This document shows, piece after piece, positions 1-8,009 of a DNA stretch of 61,843 nt; the stretch's first letter is position 1, and each line of letters starts with the position of its first letter. Source of the DNA: an uncultured Clostridium sp. (GTDB lineage Bacteria; Bacillota; Clostridia; Lachnospirales; Lachnospiraceae); NCBI GenBank assembly GCA_900547035.1, contig URFM01000015.1:1-61843 (forward strand), written 5' to 3'. The translations under genes and the position numbers were made by a program. The notes beneath the pieces are model-generated. The model was not told where the DNA came from. It made no database searches and saw only the letters and a program-made list of their open reading frames with translations.

Positions 1-606
<606 letters not shown>

Positions 607-670
607 CTACAAATAGTAAATAGATAGTGGTATATGTAAGCCCCCCAGTCGAGGGACTAACCTACGTATT

Positions 671-698
671 ATTATATCAATTTATTGTCAAAATGCAA
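671..698 (-). promoter_or_regulatory. promoter of the pyruvate:ferredoxin oxidoreductase gene
   Basis: Read on the minus strand: TTGCAT (693-698), 16 bases, TATAAT (671-676). The -10 is a perfect vegetative consensus. The transcript would have a leader of about 70 bases before the ATG at 594. Confidence 0.65.
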
Positions 699-740
699 AC
701 AAAAATATGATTGTATACAAAAAAGTCCACAATAGATGCC

Positions 741-773
741 AAAAGGCCCCGGAATTTTTTCCGGAACCTTTTT
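741..773. terminator. intrinsic terminator after the VanW gene, usable in both directions
   Basis: The arms AAGGCCCCGGAA and TTCCGGAACCTT pair with one or two mismatches around a short T loop. A T-run follows on either strand (TTTT read on minus, TTTTT read on plus). It sits 8 bases past the stop of the minus-strand VanW gene and separates it from the oxidoreductase gene. Confidence 0.75.
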
Positions 774-780
774 AATTTGC

Positions 781-2559
781 TTACGCCCCTGGATTCGGAG
801 CGATTGGTTCAATTACTTGCGATGTCGGCGCAGCCTGGGAAACTCCTGGCCCTGCCTCCACTGTGCCTGCCGCAGAAGTCTGAGGCGCAGCAGACGTCGT
901 CTCACCGACAGAAGGGGCCTGAGTCGTTATTCCGGGTCCTACTTCTCCGCTTTCTCCGGGGCCAGCTGACGTGGTCTCGCCGGGAACATAGCCCTCAGGC
1001 ATTCCATCTACAGTAGAAACTGCCGTCTCTGTTCCGGTGGTGGTTTCGTCAGGCGTCAGTACCACTCCCGAAGTATTCCGCAGAATTACAGGCGCATGTC
1101 CCTTATAAGTAGTGGTATGGTCCGTCTCACGGCTCACCTCCACGCCGTCCTTGTAGGTAATTTTGTAGGTTACCCAGCGGCTTCCGTTGCTTCCGGCGCT
1201 CTTAACCTTCTCTTCGCCAATCTGGAGTGTCTGATCTTCCTCATAGGTGGGGGCCGGCGGATCCAGGGTCTCCGTCTGCACAGACTCCAGATCGATAGTC
1301 ATTCCATCCTCCAGAACCGGGATTCCATAGACGGAAACGGTCATCTTCTGATTGCTGTAGCTGGCTCTCAGTCCGATCGCCGCCTTTGAGGTATTGATAA
1401 ACTTAAAGTCAGGCAGCTCCCAGCTGACCGTAGCATCCTGTCCCGGTGTCACATAGGAAGGTTCGAAAGTGTGGGACCTGCGGTAGCTGATTTCCATTCC
1501 AGCCCGCACCACCGCGTTGTACAGAGTACTGGAAACCTGGCATACGCCGCCTCCCGTTTCCTGGACCACCTCTCCGCCGCTGTAAGCCGCCGCCGACTTG
1601 TATCCCTTTGCCTCCGTCCGCTGTCCTACGGTTTCATTGAAGGAAAATTCGCCTCCCGGCGGAATCACGGTGCCGTTGATGGCCTCCGCCGCCAGACGGA
1701 CGTTGGTATTGCGGTTGGAGTTGGCCGTAGTGGTTGTGGTAAATGTGCTGATGGTTTTATAAAGGTCCTTTGCGCTGGCCTCCGTAATCTCCGGCTGTAC
1801 CTCGCTTCCCGTAGCCTCGATTTCCGCGTCGAACCGGCGCTCGTCAAGGGCGGCCTGAATATCCTGGGCCAGCTTCTCCTGGTCGATGGCAAAGCCTGCC
1901 TCCTCGCCAGCGAAAACGAACTTACCACTTTCTTTATCAAAGCTCTGGATCGAACCGTTCTTTGGCGACTTATCCCATTTTGCCGCAGCCGCAGCCGCTT
2001 CAGAGGCAATAGCCTCTTCCAGTCCGGTAGTATCCAGGCTGTAGCTCTCCTGCGGATCTCCTGTGTATATTTCATCCAGCAGGCTGTCCACTTTTTCCGC
2101 CATCAGATCTGTCACCTGATAGGCATCCTCCCCATAGGTAATGGTCATGGACCAAGGATATTTTTCCAGGATGGCAGCTTCCGCTTCCGTTCTGGACATA
2201 CCGGTTATCACCACTCCGTCCACCGTAACCGGATTCTCCATAGCGGTCTCCGTCACGCTCTCTTGGCTGGCGTCTGCTGCTCCCCCACTTTTGGTCGCCT
2301 GTACCACAAATACGATACACGCAATGAGAACGATTAAAATCACTCCCACAATGGCAATCAGCCGGTAATCCGGCCCTTGTTTCCTTCGGTGGCTTCCGCT
2401 CCGATAGCCGTAGGAGCTGCCGGAACGGCTGCTCTGGGAGGACCGGCGGTTTCGGCTTCCTCCCTCAGATTTTCGGTAAGATGTGCTTCTATCGCTTCCT
2501 CTGCTCTGGCTTCTGCCGAAAGAGGTTTTTCTTCTGCTGTCTCTTTCCAACTGATTCAT
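781..2559 (-). CDS. VanW-family membrane-anchored surface protein
   Basis: 592 residues. Residues 1-66 are an Arg/Ser-rich cytoplasmic tail and 67-88 a single membrane segment, so the rest faces outward. Residues about 100-265 resemble the peptidoglycan-binding-4-like repeats that precede VanW domains. The VanW domain proper lies at about 283-413, with its hallmark GGGVCQVSSTLYNA (cysteine near 340) and SHTFEPSYV. A G5-like stretch (EEKVKS..GSRWVTYKITY.DG) follows near 440-490. The last hundred residues are a Pro/Thr/Ser/Gly/Glu-rich tail without a sorting motif. VanW proteins are named from vancomycin-resistance clusters but their activity is unknown, and no other van genes are present. Cell-wall function is inferred. 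The gene stands alone; a GGTGAT site precedes the ATG. Confidence 0.88.
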   Translation of the reverse strand: MNQLERDSRRKTSFGRSQSRGSDRSTSYRKSEGGSRNRRSSQSSRSGSSYGYRSGSHRRKQGPDYRLIAIVGVILIVLIACIVFVVQATKSGGAADASQESVTETAMENPVTVDGVVITGMSRTEAEAAILEKYPWSMTITYGEDAYQVTDLMAEKVDSLLDEIYTGDPQESYSLDTTGLEEAIASEAAAAAAKWDKSPKNGSIQSFDKESGKFVFAGEEAGFAIDQEKLAQDIQAALDERRFDAEIEATGSEVQPEITEASAKDLYKTISTFTTTTTANSNRNTNVRLAAEAINGTVIPPGGEFSFNETVGQRTEAKGYKSAAAYSGGEVVQETGGGVCQVSSTLYNAVVRAGMEISYRRSHTFEPSYVTPGQDATVSWELPDFKFINTSKAAIGLRASYSNQKMTVSVYGIPVLEDGMTIDLESVQTETLDPPAPTYEEDQTLQIGEEKVKSAGSNGSRWVTYKITYKDGVEVSRETDHTTTYKGHAPVILRNTSGVVLTPDETTTGTETAVSTVDGMPEGYVPGETTSAGPGESGEVGPGITTQAPSVGETTSAAPQTSAAGTVEAGPGVSQAAPTSQVIEPIAPNPGA

Positions 2560-2783
2560 TCTTTAATCACCCATATTCATTTTTCTGCTCATTCTGTTTC
2601 AACGCTAAAGAAAGATTAACTCTTCCTCCAGGTTCACAGATTGTAGTATAGCATACTTTAAAAGAAATGGAACTGGTTTTTTATTTTTTTTCCCGTAAAT
2701 TTACTTATTATGAAAAACGTGTTACTATTAAATCAAATTCCTGTTATAAATATTACAAAACTGTTTCGAAAGGTGACTTTTTT

Positions 2784-3632
2784 ATGGCTATGATCGATTT
2801 ACATGTTCACTCCACCGCCTCCGACGGTACTTATTCTCCTTCACAGGTGGTGGAGCTTGCAAAAAAGGCCGGCCTGACAGCCATCGCTCTGACGGACCAC
2901 GACACTGTCAGGGGCGTAGGGGAAGCATCGAAGGCCGGACAGGCGCACAGAGTCCGGGTAATCCCGGGCATCGAACTCTCCAGCAACTACGAGGGAACGG
3001 AAATTCACATTTTAGGACTTTTTGTCCGATCTGACGACAAAGAATTTCTGGCAGCACTGGAACGCTTTTCCGCCATCCGCCAGGAACGGAACAGAGAAAT
3101 GCTAAACCGCTTTGAGGCTGCCGGCATCCACCTGCCTCCGGAAATACTGACCGGTTCCAATCCGGATACCGTCATCACCAGAGCCCATGTGGCACGAGCC
3201 CTTGTCAGTCTCGGATACAGTCCCTCCATGGATCAGGCATTTCAGAAATATCTTCAGTATGGCGGCAAATACTGTCCGCCCAAAAACGCGCCGGCACCAG
3301 AAACCATTGTACGCACCCTGAAAGACAACGGCGCCTTTGTCTCCCTGGCCCACCCCATGCAGTACAAGCTGGGGGATTCCAAACTGTATCAGCTGGTATC
3401 CGCCATGAAATCCTGGGGCATGGAAGGGATCGAGGTTTATCATTCCTCTCATAACAGCCTCGACATCCGCAAGCTATCCGATCTGGCCAGACAGTTAAGC
3501 CTCCTCCCCACCGGCGGTTCCGATTTTCATGGTTCCAACAAACCCAAAATCGCCATCGGCGTAGGGAGGGGTAATTTGCAAATCGATGAATCTTTGCTGG
3601 AAAATATCGACATTCTGCGCAGAAAAGCTTAA
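2784..3632 (+). CDS. PHP-domain phosphoesterase (TrpH/RNase AM-like)
   Basis: 282 residues. A polymerase-and-histidinol-phosphatase fold protein with the metal ligands in order: DLHVHSTASDGTYSP at residues 5-19, LTDHDT near 37-42, PGIELSS near 60, AHP near 190 and GSDFHG near 250. Relatives hydrolyse 3',5'-nucleoside bisphosphates or trim the 5' ends of RNA, so a role in nucleotide or RNA turnover is likely but the substrate is not provable here. The reading frame is open from 2667, but the ATG at 2784 is preferred because it follows AAAGGTG at 8 bases and starts the PHP fold at once. Monocistronic, plus strand, between two minus-strand genes. Confidence 0.88.
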   Translation: MAMIDLHVHSTASDGTYSPSQVVELAKKAGLTAIALTDHDTVRGVGEASKAGQAHRVRVIPGIELSSNYEGTEIHILGLFVRSDDKEFLAALERFSAIRQERNREMLNRFEAAGIHLPPEILTGSNPDTVITRAHVARALVSLGYSPSMDQAFQKYLQYGGKYCPPKNAPAPETIVRTLKDNGAFVSLAHPMQYKLGDSKLYQLVSAMKSWGMEGIEVYHSSHNSLDIRKLSDLARQLSLLPTGGSDFHGSNKPKIAIGVGRGNLQIDESLLENIDILRRKA

Positions 3633-3673
3633 AAGACAGCCTATTTTTCCTCTGTTTTTCAGCAAAATTCGGA

Positions 3674-3702
3674 TTGTGTCCGGAACATGCCTTTGCTATT
3701 AT
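3674..3702 (+). promoter_or_regulatory. vegetative promoter of the 78-residue protein gene
   Basis: TTGTGT (3674-3679), 17 bases, TATTAT (3697-3702), followed by a leader of about 65 bases and an AGGAGG site. It overlaps nothing coding. Confidence 0.6.
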
Positions 3703-3775
3703 AAAGGTAGGCAATGGTTTCGGCCATTCTGAACTGTTCCATTTAAATCAGAAATAAAATCAGGAGGAGTTTACC

Positions 3776-4012
3776 ATGAAAATCCAAAATATTGATAATG
3801 TGGAGAAGTTTTTTAATGTAATCGACCAGTGCAAGGGCACCGTAGAACTGGTATCCCCCGAGGGAGACCGCATTAACCTGAAATCCAAGCTGACCCAGTA
3901 CCTGTCCATGGCTACGCTGTTTTCCAACGGATATATTAAGGAGCTGGATTTAGTTGCTCATGACAAGGAAGATATCGAGCGTCTGATCAAGTACATGTAT
4001 CAGGGTGAGTAA
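3776..4012 (+). CDS. conserved small cytoplasmic protein, unknown function
   Basis: 78 residues, no membrane segment, no cysteine except C19, mixed charge. It reads like a compact alpha/beta domain: an N-terminal helix (NVEKFFNVIDQC), strands around GTVELVSPEGDRINL, then two helices. I recall close relatives across Lachnospiraceae, sometimes under the name 'polya polymerase', which its size makes implausible; I could not verify this. The AGGAGG site is 9 bases before the ATG. The gene has its own promoter (3674-3702) and a very strong terminator (4033-4083), so it is expressed by itself, an arrangement typical of an abundant small protein. No function is proposed. Confidence 0.85.
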   Translation: MKIQNIDNVEKFFNVIDQCKGTVELVSPEGDRINLKSKLTQYLSMATLFSNGYIKELDLVAHDKEDIERLIKYMYQGE

Positions 4013-4032
4013 TTCTCCTGCGGCACATTTCT

Positions 4033-4083
4033 AAAGGGAGCGGCGTAAAATCGCATTCGAACGATTTTGTGCCGCTCCCTTTT
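4033..4083. terminator. strong bidirectional terminator
   Basis: Arms of about 20 bases (AAGGGAGCGGC-TAAAATCG against CGATTTTG-GCCGCTCCCTT) with a 7-base loop, TTTT on the plus side and AAA-TTT on the minus side. It serves the small plus-strand gene ending at 4012 and the minus-strand AI-2E transporter gene ending at 4103. Confidence 0.85.
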
Positions 4084-4102
4084 CATTCATTGTTATGAGC
4101 GC

Positions 4103-5224
4103 TTAACGCTTATCCTTCAGCCTCTCATGAACCGCTTCCCGCAGCAGCGCGTACAGCACGGAGCAGAGCGGAATGAAAACCAGCATTCCCGCTACGCCCA
4201 TCAAACTTCCTCCGATCGTTACTGCTGCCAGAACCCAAATGGATGGAAGCCCCACAGAGCTTCCAACCACATGGGGATAGATCAAATTTCCTTCGATCTG
4301 CTGGAGGACGAAAAAGGTAATAATAAAAATTACCGCGCTGGTTGGACTTACCATCAGCATCAGAAAGGCGCCTACTCCCAAACCGATAAAGGCTCCGAAT
4401 ATAGGGATCAGTGCCGTAAAGGCAATCAGTACGCCAATTAGCAGCGCATAAGGCAGCCTTAACAGGGACAGCGCGATAAAAAACATAGTTCCCAAAATCA
4501 CTGCCTCCAGACATTGCCCGGTGAGGAAGCTGGAAAATATTTTTTCTGAAAGTCTTGCGATGTAGAGAATCCGCCCCACCTGCCCCTCAGGCAAAAATGC
4601 CTTTAAAAGCATTTCCATCTGACGTTTTAACGTCTCCTTCTGCAAAAGAATGTAGATAGAGAAAATAAAGGAAATCGAAAAGTTTGTCACCCCCGAGGCG
4701 ATCGAACGGGCAGCAGAGAACGTGGTATTCAGCATAGTTCCTGCTCCGCTCTTTAAGAATTCTCCTACATCCGTTAATACCTGATCCCAGTTGACAGAAA
4801 TTCCCGAAACATAATCTAAAATTTCCGGGTAGCTGGCAAACAGCCGCTCTGCCCCATTTTGAAGGCTGGCAAAGAACACCGGAATACTCTTCTGAAGAGT
4901 CCAAAGGGTACCAAACAGTTCCGGCGCCACTACGAAAAACACCAGGAACAATATCCCCGCTACCAGTAAAATAGAAAGGCATAAGCTGATCGGCCGGCGG
5001 ATCTTCTGATGCTTTTCCGATACCGGAAGGTAGGCCTCAATCCTGCGCATAGGTACATTGAGAATGAACGCGATCACTCCCCCCGCAATAAAGGGGCTTC
5101 CGATATGCAGCAGCCGTCCCAGCAGCCCCAAAATCCGATGGTAATTCACTCCTGCCACCACCACTACTACCGTAAACAAAATCAGCCCCTGAAGCTTTCT
5201 GATTGTATCACGATTTAAGTCCAT
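4103..5224 (-). CDS. AI-2E family transporter (TqsA/YdiK-type membrane protein)
   Basis: 373 residues with about eight hydrophobic segments: two near 15-60, one near 70-100, then a soluble-looking stretch (about 110-190) and a C-terminal cluster from 195 onward. That is the usual layout of the AI-2 exporter superfamily. The conserved C-terminal region is recognisable (LIGVLIAFTALIPIFGAFIG, then QQIEGNLIYPHVVGSSVGLP and LAAVTIGGSLMG). Members export autoinducer-2 or act as Na+/H+ antiporters; the substrate cannot be told here. The gene lies 31 bases downstream of the alaX-type gene on the same strand and is probably cotranscribed with it, with AAAGGAAAA as ribosome site. Confidence 0.93.
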   Translation of the reverse strand: MDLNRDTIRKLQGLILFTVVVVVAGVNYHRILGLLGRLLHIGSPFIAGGVIAFILNVPMRRIEAYLPVSEKHQKIRRPISLCLSILLVAGILFLVFFVVAPELFGTLWTLQKSIPVFFASLQNGAERLFASYPEILDYVSGISVNWDQVLTDVGEFLKSGAGTMLNTTFSAARSIASGVTNFSISFIFSIYILLQKETLKRQMEMLLKAFLPEGQVGRILYIARLSEKIFSSFLTGQCLEAVILGTMFFIALSLLRLPYALLIGVLIAFTALIPIFGAFIGLGVGAFLMLMVSPTSAVIFIITFFVLQQIEGNLIYPHVVGSSVGLPSIWVLAAVTIGGSLMGVAGMLVFIPLCSVLYALLREAVHERLKDKR

Positions 5225-5255
5225 CTAAGTTTTCCTTTCCGAAGGCCGGTCCGTC

Positions 5256-6440
5256 TTATTCCGGACGCATTTTCTCCGCCTCCTGCAAAAATCCTTCTAT
5301 AATTTCTTCCTTGCTTTTTCCAAAGGTACCCTGAACCATCTGAGCGCTTCCTCCTCCCCGGCCATTTAACAGCCGGTTCAGCTCCTTCCCCAGAGGGCGG
5401 ACATCCTGCTTTTCGCTTCCGATTACATAGAAAAAGCTTCCGGTCTGTCCGTTCTCGGAAATCACCAGAACCGTATCCCCCCGTCCCTGACGAAACAGCA
5501 TGGTAGCCAACTGACGCAGCGCCGCCGGGTCCAGTCCATCCTGAGCCAGAGCCAAAGGTCCGCTTTTCTTCGGCAGGCTTTCCGTTTTCATCTGAAAATA
5601 CTCTCTGCGCAACTGGGCCAGACGCCCCTGCAATCCGGCGTTTTCTTCCTTAAGACGTTCCACCGCCTCTGAAAGCTGATTTTCTTTTGCGGACAGCAGA
5701 CTGGAAATCTTTCCGTCCTGGTGGACTCTTCTGCGGTAATCCAGCACGGCCTTTCTGCCGCAGAGGATGGAGATGCGCACTCCTCCCTTGTAGTGAATCA
5801 TCCCCGTCACCTTAATCATACCCACTTCACCCGTATTTTCAACATGGGTGCCGCAGCAGGCGCACACATCGGCTCCGGGAATGGTGATGATCCGCACATC
5901 CCCGGTCAGTTCTTTTTTGCTGCGGTAATCCATCTCGTTTCGTTTCTCAGGGCTTGGAAAGGCCTCCTGTACCGGCACATTAGCCCACACAATCCGGTTG
6001 GCCTCATCCTCCAGCTCCTCCAGCTGATCCCAGGTCAGCACTCCATTAAAATCAATGGTAACCGCCTGCTCCCCCATGTGGAATCCTACGTTATCATAAC
6101 CGTACTTCCCATGGATCAGTCCGGAGAGAATATGCTCCCCCGTGTGATGCTGCATATGATCGTAACGACGCTGCCAGTCAATCACGCCCTCTACCAACTG
6201 CCCTGTTTGAAGAGGTCCGGCCACACGATGGTATACCTGATCCCCTTTTTCCCATACATAAAGCACTGGTACCTGTCCCAAAGTTCCTGTATCTGAGGGC
6301 TGCCCGCCTCCTTCCGGATAGAAGCCAGTCCGGTTCAGGGTAACCACCCAGTCTCCCTTGTCCGAGGGCTCACAGGTTTCCACCACTCCCATAAATGTCT
6401 TAACATATGGCAGCTGATAATAAAGACGTGTTCGGTCCAT
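5256..6440 (-). CDS. alaX: alanyl-tRNA editing protein AlaX, long form with DHHA1 domain
   Basis: 394 residues. A free-standing relative of the AlaRS editing half that hydrolyses mischarged Ser-tRNA(Ala) (or Gly-tRNA(Ala)). The zinc site is complete: HHTGEH near residue 98 and the CxxxH motif in CACCGTH near 190. A glycine-rich second-domain start (GFYPEGGGQPSD) lies near 42. After a coiled coil (about 245-285) the C-terminal DHHA1 domain ends with the typical RGGGSAQMVQGTF near 365. There is no aminoacylation domain. It is upstream of, and probably in an operon with, the AI-2E transporter; the GAGGAAAG site fixes the ATG at 6438-6440. Confidence 0.92.
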   Translation of the reverse strand: MDRTRLYYQLPYVKTFMGVVETCEPSDKGDWVVTLNRTGFYPEGGGQPSDTGTLGQVPVLYVWEKGDQVYHRVAGPLQTGQLVEGVIDWQRRYDHMQHHTGEHILSGLIHGKYGYDNVGFHMGEQAVTIDFNGVLTWDQLEELEDEANRIVWANVPVQEAFPSPEKRNEMDYRSKKELTGDVRIITIPGADVCACCGTHVENTGEVGMIKVTGMIHYKGGVRISILCGRKAVLDYRRRVHQDGKISSLLSAKENQLSEAVERLKEENAGLQGRLAQLRREYFQMKTESLPKKSGPLALAQDGLDPAALRQLATMLFRQGRGDTVLVISENGQTGSFFYVIGSEKQDVRPLGKELNRLLNGRGGGSAQMVQGTFGKSKEEIIEGFLQEAEKMRPE

Positions 6441-6545
6441 TGCGCTTTCCTCTTTTCCTTAAAGTCTGGTTGTTGTTTTATGGCGATTATACTACACTTT
6501 CCTATTCCTACCAAGAAAAACTTTTATTTTTTTAAATTTCCCGAA

Positions 6546-6573
6546 ACTCTGCCAAGCCGGTGTTCATATGATA
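6546..6573 (+). promoter_or_regulatory. sigma-K-like promoter of the cysteine-rich gene
   Basis: AC (6546-6547), exactly 17 bases, then CATATGATA (6565-6573), matching the sigma-K pattern AC-N17-CATANNNTA known from Bacillus. The expected start near 6581 would leave a leader of about 29 bases to the ATG with the GGAGG at 6596-6600 inside it. The consensus is short, so it could be chance, but both position and product fit a late mother-cell gene. Confidence 0.5.
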
Positions 6574-6609
6574 CATTGTAATCAATCATTATGATGGAGG
6601 AACTTGAAC

Positions 6610-6840
6610 ATGAGTGATGTAGCGGCTACCAACTGTGGTTGCGATTGTGGATGCGGATGCGGTGCAGGAGGGAACGGATGCAACCTGATTTGGTTAATTC
6701 TGATTCTGTGCTGCTGCTGCGGAGGCGGGAACGGAGGATGCTTCGAACATAACAACTGTGGATGCGATTTAATCTGGCTCATTCTCATTCTCTGCTGCTG
6801 CGGAGGCGCAAACAACGGCGGCGGCTTCTTCTGCTGCTGA
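6610..6840 (+). CDS. small Cys/Gly-rich protein with tandem repeat, possible spore surface protein
   Basis: 76 residues, 18 of them cysteine and about as many glycine. It is built of two copies of one unit: a CGC-type cluster, then the hydrophobic block (N/D)LIWLILIL, then CCC(C)GG. The second copy is slightly worn. A TTG at 6604 also opens the frame but lies only 3 bases after GGAGG; the ATG at 6610 has a 9-base spacing and is preferred. Similar clostridial proteins carry the odd database name 'chorion class high-cysteine HCB protein'; I recall this but cannot check it. Context suggests a late sporulation product: a sigma-K-like promoter precedes it and a terminator follows at once. Crosslinking in the coat or exosporium is inference only. 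A metal-binding or membrane-inserted peptide is the main alternative. Confidence 0.85.
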   Translation: MSDVAATNCGCDCGCGCGAGGNGCNLIWLILILCCCCGGGNGGCFEHNNCGCDLIWLILILCCCGGANNGGGFFCC

Positions 6841-6860
6841 TTTAGGGCTCATCTGAAAGG

Positions 6861-6890
6861 GGCAGGTGATTTTCTCACCTGCCTTTTTTA
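6861..6890 (+). terminator. intrinsic terminator of the cysteine-rich gene
   Basis: Perfect 9-base stem GGCAGGTGA / TCACCTGCC with a 5-base loop, followed by TTTTTT. It lies 20 bases after the stop codon and isolates this gene from the next pair. Confidence 0.9.
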
Positions 6891-7203
6891 TTTGCCCGTC
6901 AGTGCGGACACATCTCCGTTCTCGGGTTTTCCCGCAGGTTTGCCCGTTCTCCCTTTGTCCGAAACAGCTGCCCTTTGTCCGGCCTTTCTTCCTGATACAC
7001 ATTCCTCATCAATTTCATAAACGCTGTTTCCTTCTATAATTAATCTGCACCACATGAATAACGATTCCTTTCATCATTTCGCAGCTACCATATATCATAT
7101 GCATTTTCTCCCCCGGAGGCCCTCCTCTTTTCCGAAAACCGTCATGTTTTCCCTGACCTTTTCATATACATTCATCAAAGGATTTTGAAAGGCCGGTACA
7201 AGG
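6891..7203. other. non-coding stretch without recognised elements
   Basis: About 310 bases between the terminator of the cysteine-rich gene and the next small gene. I see no convincing vegetative promoter, no RNA family and no repeat. Three CATAT-containing words (7094-7102, 7165-7172 region) vaguely recall sporulation -10 elements but lack matching -35 elements. The ribosome site of the next gene must lie in the last 20 bases. Confidence 0.5.
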
Positions 7204-7626
7204 ATGAGCCAAACCGATTCCTATAAACTGACAGACCTGGATTACTTAATCGGGGACCACCGGCTGCAGATGATGAAGGCTGCTCTGCCTTTTCTCAGTC
7301 TTCCTCAGCAGAGAGCCCTGTCCCTTGCAGTGAAATTTCAGGAGCTGCGGCGCACCTATCGTCTGTTTTCCGACGAGGAAACTGCATCTCTGGGCGTCTG
7401 CTCTCTGGATGCTCCCCCGAAAACCGTCTCTCCCAGAGAAATGTTAAAAGCTATTCGTCCCTACGGAAATCCCAGAGAACGGGAGTTTATTGACATTGCC
7501 CAGAATTTGATGGACGGTCAGACGCCGATGGAACAGCTGATGCGGCTTTTGAGCCCTGAGCAGCAGTCCCGTCTGGAAACCATTCAGCTGTTGATGCAGA
7601 CTCTTCAGACCATGGGATCCGCCTGA
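7204..7626 (+). CDS. small protein of unknown function, first of a related pair
   Basis: 140 residues, soluble, mostly helical by composition, with one cysteine. Hydrophobic-charged helices (RLQMMKAALPFL, QQRALSLAVKFQELRRTYRLF) are followed by a Pro-rich middle (DAPPKTVSPREMLKAIRPYGNPRE) and an acidic C-terminal helix ending in LSPEQQSRLETIQLLMQTL. I do not recognise a family. The C-terminus matches the next gene's product (P, ETI/L, LL and L spaced alike), which suggests the pair arose by duplication. The ribosome site is weak (GAAAGG 12 bases ahead, AAGG touching the ATG). The next gene begins 38 bases later, probably cotranscribed. Function unknown. Confidence 0.75.
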   Translation: MSQTDSYKLTDLDYLIGDHRLQMMKAALPFLSLPQQRALSLAVKFQELRRTYRLFSDEETASLGVCSLDAPPKTVSPREMLKAIRPYGNPREREFIDIAQNLMDGQTPMEQLMRLLSPEQQSRLETIQLLMQTLQTMGSA

Positions 7627-7664
7627 CCGGTATTTAGATCAATGTTGAAAGGAGCTGCCCCTTG

Positions 7665-7946
7665 ATGACCTATGATTGGAAATCCGACCCCAGACTTCAG
7701 TCTATGGACCCAAGAAAAATCCAGCTGCTGGAAGAATTCGCCGGACAAATCGCAAAAACCGAAAAAAACAACCTCTTAAACGCAATTCTCTCTTTAAATC
7801 AGAGAGCCGCCTCCCAGGGCCTGCGCTTTGACGACCAAGAAACCAGCCTGATCGTCTCTGTCCTCACCTCCTCTATGGGGCCAGGCGACAAAAAAAAGGT
7901 GGAAACTCTCCGGCTTCTGTCAAAAAAGCTGGCAGGACGGCGCTGA
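7665..7946 (+). CDS. small protein of unknown function, second of a related pair
   Basis: 93 residues, basic C-terminus (KKLAGRR), no membrane segment, no cysteine. It is short helices throughout: DPRKIQLLEEFAGQIAKTEK, then NNLLNAILSLNQRAASQG, then a C-terminal helix KKKVETLRLLSKKL that parallels the end of the preceding product. A TTG at 7662 directly precedes the ATG at 7665; the AAAGGAG at 7648-7654 is 7 bases from the TTG and 10 from the ATG, so either could be used. The last seven codons double, on the other strand, as the terminator of the converging lipoprotein gene. No family recognised; it could be a small regulatory or structural protein. Confidence 0.75.
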   Translation: MTYDWKSDPRLQSMDPRKIQLLEEFAGQIAKTEKNNLLNAILSLNQRAASQGLRFDDQETSLIVSVLTSSMGPGDKKKVETLRLLSKKLAGRR

Positions 7947-7964
7947 TACGCGCTTTCCTGCCAG
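7921..7964 (-). terminator. minus-strand terminator lying inside the 3' end of the opposing gene
   Basis: CTGGCAGGA (7929-7937) pairs perfectly with TCCTGCCAG (7956-7964); read on minus the stem is followed by CTTTTTTG (7921-7928). It ends the lipoprotein transcript (stop at 8010) while its T-run and 5' arm are codons of the plus-strand gene ending at 7946. Confidence 0.75.
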
Positions 7965-8009
7965 CCGGTGCTGCTGCTTATGCTGCTTTCCGGTGTACCG
8001 TTCCTCTTC

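Noticed and set aside
1471..2337. 288-codon plus-strand frame opposite the VanW gene
   Set aside because: Composition is unlike a real protein, there is no ribosome site, and the other strand has clear domains.
6604..6609. TTG start for the cysteine-rich protein
   Set aside because: Only 3 bases from GGAGG; ATG at 6610 has standard spacing.
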